Below, one piece after another: positions 59,804 to 64,000 of a DNA stretch of 64,000 bases. Under the pieces are notes generated by a model, which saw only the letters and a program-made list of their open reading frames with translations, was not told the DNA's origin and searched no databases. This DNA comes from Deltaproteobacteria bacterium (GTDB taxonomy: Bacteria; Myxococcota_A; Polyangia; Polyangiales; Houyiibacteriaceae). Location: assembly GCA_017644045.1 (NCBI GenBank), contig JAEPMI010000007.1, positions 248,001 through 312,000 on the forward strand, given 5' to 3'. The position numbers and the translations under genes were made by a program. Each line of letters begins with the position of its first letter. Position 1 is the stretch's first letter.

Positions 59804-62290
59804 ATGGGTTGGATGGGACGCTGGGGTCGCGTGACGCGAACGGTGGCGATGGCGGGGCTCGTCCTCGCCGTCGGCTGTGATTGGTTCAAGCCGGACGAGC
59901 CGCCGCGCGTGGACCCGGGCAACGGGGTCGGCGAGCCCTGCGACATGATGGAGGAGCTCTGTCGCGAAGGGCTGATCTGCGACCCGATGACGGCGCTCTG
60001 CACCGCCGACGGCACCGTCGCCGAGGGCGGCGAGTGCGAGCTCAGCGCGCAGTGCACGGACGGCTTCTACTGCGGACCCGAGCGGCTCTGCACGACCGCC
60101 GGGGAAGGCGCCGAGGGCGCCGACTGCCTCACGACCGCCGACTGCCAGAGCGGCCTCATCTGCGCCGCGGGTGCGTTCTGGACCGAGTGCACGCCCGGTG
60201 GGACCGGCGACATCGGCGCCGCGTGCGGCACGGACCTCGACTGCGTGGCCGGCCTGACGTGCTTCGCCGAGGTCGGCGGCGTCGCGATGTGCACCGACGC
60301 GCTCCCGGCCGCGCCCGGGACCGTCACGCCGCCGGTGCTCCCCGCCTGGCCGGGAGAGACCTGCGCGACCGACACCACCACGCCGACCGCCTACTTCGAG
60401 CTCCCGCAGGGCGACGGGATGGACGGTGACTTCTATCGGCTGCCCTTCCCCAACGACGCGCGAATGACCGCCGGCGGACTCGACCTCAGCGGCTTCCCGA
60501 CGCCGGAGACCGCCGTCACCGAGGACGTCATCGGGCGGCACGTCGCCGCGGTGGAGTCGGACCTCGACGGCTTCTCGACGAACCCCGTCGTCTTCTTCCG
60601 CTTCTCCGAGCCCTACGACTGGGGCTCGCTCGATGGCGCGATCCAGCTCGTCAACGTCGACCCGGATTCGCCGGCCTTCGGTCAGCAGCTCGGCCTCGCG
60701 TGGCTGACCACCGGCGGCCAGATCAGCCGGCACATCTGCGCGAACTTCCTCGGCGTGCGCACGGGCCACGGCTCTCCGCTCGAGCCCGGCACCACCTACG
60801 CGGTGATCCTGAGCAACACGATCACCAACGAGGGCGGCAGCAGCTTCGAGCGCAGCCCCGACCTGAGCGCCATGCTCGCCGGCTCGGCGCCGACCGACCC
60901 GGGGATGGCGGACGCCTGGAACGCCTACCAGCCGCTCCGCGACTGGGCGGCGGACGCCGACACGACCGACCCGGCCACCATCCTCAACGCGGCCGTCTTC
61001 ACGACCCAGTCGGAAGCGCGCTACGACCTGCTCCGGGACGCGGTGCACGCGGCCGATCTGCCGACCGCCAGCGACCTCGTCGAGTGCACGGCAGGCGCAG
61101 CGTCGAGCTGCGACGACGGAACCATCGCCCGCAACTGCGAGGGCGCGGACGGCACCGTGGTCACCGAGATCCACGGCCGCATCGCCCTGCCGATCTTCCA
61201 GGAAGGCACCGCCCCCTACGAGACGCCCGAGCAGGGCGGACGGCTCGACCTGAGCGCGCCGACCGTGACGCGCACGGAGAACGTCTGCTTCGCGCTCACC
61301 CTCCCCGCCGGCATGACCATGCCCGCCGAGGGTTGGCCGGTGCTGATCGCCGCCCACGGAACCGGTGGCTCCTTCCGGACCGCCCGTGGCAGCGGGCTCG
61401 CCGAGAGCGCCGCGAGCGTGGGCGCCGCGACCCTGGCGATCGATCTGCCGTCGCACGGCGACCGCCGCGGCGACAGCGAGCAGACGCCCGACCGCCTCTT
61501 CTTCAACTTCGTCAACCCGCAGGCGGCACGCGGCAACGTCGCGCAGGGCACGGCGGACCTCTTCTCGCTGATCCGCTTCGCGGTCGAGGGAACGATCCCC
61601 GCGGGCGACTCGCCGACGGGCGCGGAGATCGTCTTCGACCCGGGCGCGATCGTCCTCTTCGCGCACTCACAGGGCGCGACCCACGCCGACCAGGTGCTTC
61701 CCTGGGAGAGCGACCTCAGCGCGGCCGTGCTCAGCGGCAACGGCGGCGACCTGACGCTCTCGCTGCTCAACAAGACCTCGCCCGTGAACATCGAGGCGGT
61801 GCTCCCCTACGCGCTCCTCGACATCGACGGCGGCGGGAACCTCCCGGGCGGCGCCTTCCATCCGGCGCTCGCGCTCTTCCAGACCTGGTACGACGGGGTC
61901 GACCCGGTGAACTTCGGGCGACGGCTCCACGTGAACCGACCGACCGACGGCGCGGGCGCGGCCACCCTGCCCTCGCACGTGATGATGACCTTCGGGCCGG
62001 ACGACACGTTCACCCCGGAGCCGGTCCAGCAGGCATACGCCGTCGCCGCGCGCCTGCCGACCGTCGCGCCCCAGCAGGTCACGCTTCCGCTGACCTCCGT
62101 GGACGCGCCGCTCAGCGACAACGTCGACATCGAGGGCAACCTCGTGACGATGGGCGTGCGCACGCTGCTGCCGACCGATGACGTGGACGGACACTTCGTG
62201 GCCCGCCGGACCGACGCCGGTCAGCGCGTGACCGACGCGTTCCTGCAGGCCGCGCTCCAGAAGATGAGCCCAGCGATCACGGCGCCCTAG
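59804..62290 (+). CDS. Lipase-like alpha/beta-hydrolase lipoprotein
   Basis: 828 residues from the ATG at 59804, which has a GAGGTGCAGGTC site. Lipobox AVGC. Residues about 25-175 are Cys-rich modules (CDMMEELC, CTDGFYCGPERLC, CQSGLICAAG). Then comes an N-terminal lipase-associated domain (YRLPFPNDARMTAGGLDLSG), as in bacterial virulence-factor lipases, and an alpha/beta-hydrolase domain with oxyanion region IAAHGTGGSF, nucleophile Ser in LFAHSQGATH and likely Asp/His in FGPDDTF and the C-terminal region. It is a surface esterase or lipase. Substrate unknown. Confidence 0.85.
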   Translation: MGWMGRWGRVTRTVAMAGLVLAVGCDWFKPDEPPRVDPGNGVGEPCDMMEELCREGLICDPMTALCTADGTVAEGGECELSAQCTDGFYCGPERLCTTAGEGAEGADCLTTADCQSGLICAAGAFWTECTPGGTGDIGAACGTDLDCVAGLTCFAEVGGVAMCTDALPAAPGTVTPPVLPAWPGETCATDTTTPTAYFELPQGDGMDGDFYRLPFPNDARMTAGGLDLSGFPTPETAVTEDVIGRHVAAVESDLDGFSTNPVVFFRFSEPYDWGSLDGAIQLVNVDPDSPAFGQQLGLAWLTTGGQISRHICANFLGVRTGHGSPLEPGTTYAVILSNTITNEGGSSFERSPDLSAMLAGSAPTDPGMADAWNAYQPLRDWAADADTTDPATILNAAVFTTQSEARYDLLRDAVHAADLPTASDLVECTAGAASSCDDGTIARNCEGADGTVVTEIHGRIALPIFQEGTAPYETPEQGGRLDLSAPTVTRTENVCFALTLPAGMTMPAEGWPVLIAAHGTGGSFRTARGSGLAESAASVGAATLAIDLPSHGDRRGDSEQTPDRLFFNFVNPQAARGNVAQGTADLFSLIRFAVEGTIPAGDSPTGAEIVFDPGAIVLFAHSQGATHADQVLPWESDLSAAVLSGNGGDLTLSLLNKTSPVNIEAVLPYALLDIDGGGNLPGGAFHPALALFQTWYDGVDPVNFGRRLHVNRPTDGAGAATLPSHVMMTFGPDDTFTPEPVQQAYAVAARLPTVAPQQVTLPLTSVDAPLSDNVDIEGNLVTMGVRTLLPTDDVDGHFVARRTDAGQRVTDAFLQAALQKMSPAITAP

Positions 62291-62350
62291 CCCGTCGCGC
62301 GAACGCCAAGGCCATTGTGGTCGTCGGTGGGGCGGGGTACCGATCCTCCC

Positions 62351-64000
62351 ATGCCGAATCTGCCCTCGTCCTTCTCCGAGATCCGCGCGATGCTCGACGA
62401 CCCGGCGAGCGCTCGCGGGGGCTCGATGAGTCTTCGCGAGGGCTCGCCCGAGATGGACTACATGGTGGCGCGCTCCACGCTCACCATGCCCGAGACCGGA
62501 TTGCACGAGCTGAAGCACGGGTTCCAGCACCTGGTCGAGCTCCTCGCGCTCGAGCCGGACGACGAGGAGATGCTCTCGCTCCTCGACCGCTACGCCAGCC
62601 TCGCAGGGAACCTCGACGCGCTGCTCCCGCCACCGACCGGAGAGCGCTACTACGCGATCGAGGCGATTCGCGCGCGCCAGCTCGTGGCCGCCGGCCAGCT
62701 CGGCCAAGGCGTCGACCTGCTCGGTCAGGTGAACGGCGCCAAGCCTGGGCTTCGCTACCTGGACGCGTGGGCGCTCGACTGGCTCGAGCCGTCGGGTCGC
62801 ATCGAGAGCCTGCCGGTATCCGTGGTGCTCCCCGCCCTCGCCACGGCGATGCAGTCCCTGGCCGAAGCCAAGCGGATGACGCCGAAGCGGATCCGTCACG
62901 CGGAGCGCTGGGCCCGCCTCGCGGAGCGGGTGCTCGCGGTTCACGGCCAGGCAGGCGACCCGCAGCTGGCGGCGAACCTCGACATGCTGGTGCTCGGGCT
63001 CTTTCGGCGGGCCGGGCTCTACGAGGAGGGCCTCCGCCTCGCACACGAAGCCGATCGGCAGCGACCCACCTGGAACACGATCATGGCGATCGGACTCATC
63101 GAGCGCGCTCGCGAGCGCTTCGTCGAGGCCGAGGAAGCGTTCGCGCAGGGGCACCAGCGCGACCCGAGCGACATCGCGACCTTCCTCGAGACCGGTGACA
63201 TGTGGATCCTGGGCGAGCAGTGGACCCGCGCGCGCGGCTACTACGAGCAGGTCCTCGCGCGGCAGCCCGGCCACCCCTGGGCCGAGCCGAGCCAGCTCTG
63301 GTGTCAGTGGCGGGAGCGCTCATCCTCGCGCTTCCCCGACGACGCGATGCCGCCGCGCTTCATGGAGCTCCTGCGCGCCGGCAACGGACGTGCGAACGGC
63401 CTGGCCGACTCGTTCCGCGCGTTCCGCGGTTACGTCCCGGAGCCGAGCGACGCGACCGCCAACACGCTGCGCCAGGTCTTCGAGAAGCTACCGCCCGGAG
63501 ACGAGGGAGGCTCGCTTCAGCTGACGCTCTCCGACGTCGAGGGGCCGAGCAACCAGACCTGTCTCGCGCTGGCGAGGCCGAACGTGAAGCTCGACGTGAC
63601 CTATCAGAACATCGCTCGTCCGGATCCCCGCGAACCGATCGCGCCCATCACGCATCGCCTCTGGTCGCGCGAGGGGGAGCACCTCGTGTCGGCCGTGGCG
63701 CCGCCCGGCGAAGAGACTCATGGCGCGATCGCGCGTCTCGCGTGGCGCCGCTTCGATCAGCAGGAAACGTGGGCCGCGGCGAGCCAGCTCGCGGAGTCCA
63801 TGACGCGCTCGATCGGGAAGGAAGCGGCCGCGGCGCAGCTACTCGCGACGATCCCGCATCCACCTGCGCTCCCCGAGGGGGTCGACGTGTTCCAGTGGGT
63901 GCCCCACTGCCAGCTCGCGGCCACCTTCACGCTCGCGCAGCTCGACGGTCACGAAGGCGACTGGGAGAGCAGCACGTCGCGGGCCGCCCTCTTCAGCCTG
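62351..64000 (+). CDS. TPR protein (3' partial)
   Basis: The frame is open from the ATG at 62351 to the end of the window, at least 550 residues. No signal peptide or membrane helix. Helical repeats are clear in the middle: HELKHGFQHLVELLALEPDDEE, GLYEEGLRLAHEADRQRPTW, RFVEAEEAFAQGHQRDPSD and WTRARGYYEQVLARQPGHPW, which are TPR units. From about residue 385 the chain becomes mixed alpha/beta (LQLTLSDVEGPSNQTCLALA) and is cut by the window end. I assign no function. The ATG is preceded by CGATCCTCCC, a weak site. Confidence 0.8.
   Translation, partial: MPNLPSSFSEIRAMLDDPASARGGSMSLREGSPEMDYMVARSTLTMPETGLHELKHGFQHLVELLALEPDDEEMLSLLDRYASLAGNLDALLPPPTGERYYAIEAIRARQLVAAGQLGQGVDLLGQVNGAKPGLRYLDAWALDWLEPSGRIESLPVSVVLPALATAMQSLAEAKRMTPKRIRHAERWARLAERVLAVHGQAGDPQLAANLDMLVLGLFRRAGLYEEGLRLAHEADRQRPTWNTIMAIGLIERARERFVEAEEAFAQGHQRDPSDIATFLETGDMWILGEQWTRARGYYEQVLARQPGHPWAEPSQLWCQWRERSSSRFPDDAMPPRFMELLRAGNGRANGLADSFRAFRGYVPEPSDATANTLRQVFEKLPPGDEGGSLQLTLSDVEGPSNQTCLALARPNVKLDVTYQNIARPDPREPIAPITHRLWSREGEHLVSAVAPPGEETHGAIARLAWRRFDQQETWAAASQLAESMTRSIGKEAAAAQLLATIPHPPALPEGVDVFQWVPHCQLAATFTLAQLDGHEGDWESSTSRAALFSL

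Noticed and set aside
57734-61666. A minus-strand open frame of about 1310 codons
   Set aside because: It lies antisense to three genes with clear signal peptides and domains (LytM protein, lipoprotein, lipase-like protein) and its translation is a low-complexity Arg/Ala/Gly/Val-rich sequence. This is the usual shadow of GC-rich third positions.
61667-63274. A minus-strand open frame of about 535 codons
   Set aside because: Antisense to the end of the lipase-like gene and to the TPR gene that runs off the window; the plus-strand frames have coding character.
1-64000. tRNA, rRNA or complete insertion sequence
   Set aside because: No cloverleaf, rRNA-like stretch or transposase was recognised in any gap between genes; I could not run a covariance search.

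Overview
The window is high-GC DNA with dense genes, many 4-base stop/start overlaps and many secreted lipoproteins. It fits a myxobacterium-like member of the Myxococcota (Polyangia or Sandaracinaceae type); this is an inference from gene content. The markers are an FHA-GAF-adenylate cyclase, several GAF or hybrid histidine kinases, a small Ser/Thr kinase, a paired DUF1592/DUF1552 secreted module, Cys-rich repeat lipoproteins, multihaem lipoproteins, a VIT-VWA protein and a Rieske oxygenase of sterol-desaturase type. No rRNA, tRNA, CRISPR array or intact insertion sequence was recognised.

Layout. 1-844: end of a VWA-type membrane protein. 914-4409: a degenerate receiver/J-domain/TPR protein, an AlkD-like glycosylase and a crotonase. 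4451-10287 (minus): accA, a YbgF-like lipoprotein, a LysM protein, a Kazal-like lipoprotein and a double-GAF kinase, closely spaced. 11072-15915 (minus): DUF1552 and DUF1592 proteins and the FHA-GAF cyclase. 16088-19313: rpoZ, a repeat pair, a DUF4336 protein, a Rieske oxygenase, an Imm51-like protein and CrcB. 19418-25582 (plus): SDR, GH35-like enzyme, an unknown protein and a membrane histidine kinase. 25668-27340: a broken beta-helix lipoprotein gene. 27463-34597: a zinc-finger membrane protein, a small basic protein, a pentahaem lipoprotein and a FIST/hybrid kinase/response regulator operon. 34594-37507 (minus): tryptophan 2,3-dioxygenase, a kynureninase-like PLP enzyme and a methyltransferase. 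37612-43299: an unknown anchored protein, alanine dehydrogenase, an outer-membrane beta-barrel candidate, a Uma2 nuclease and an unknown membrane protein. 43542-48795: VIT-VWA protein, beta-propeller protein and Ser/Thr kinase. 48816-54284: two unknown exported proteins, trmL, an ornithine-cyclodeaminase-family gene and a Cys-rich repeat lipoprotein behind a sigma-54-like promoter. 54612-57726 (minus): acyltransferase, NTF2-like lipoprotein and atypical SDR. 57821-64000: tandem LytM protein, a haem-motif-like lipoprotein, a lipase-like lipoprotein and a truncated TPR protein.

Genes that probably act together. The FIST sensor, the hybrid kinase with three receivers and the lone receiver form a translationally coupled phosphorelay. 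Tryptophan dioxygenase, PLP enzyme and methyltransferase overlap by 4 bases each and look like a short tryptophan-tailoring pathway. DUF1592 and DUF1552 are coupled by a GTGA overlap, as are VIT-VWA with its propeller partner and the GH35-like enzyme with an unknown protein.

The most unusual points are a receiver/J-domain protein in which both signature motifs are altered, the tryptophan operon, a near-consensus sigma-54 promoter with palindromic upstream sites, a 197-bp element with perfect 14-bp terminal inverted repeats, and several short dispersed repeats. All functions are read from motifs and general family knowledge; no database search was run. Start codons in this GC-rich DNA are often ambiguous, and alternatives are stated.
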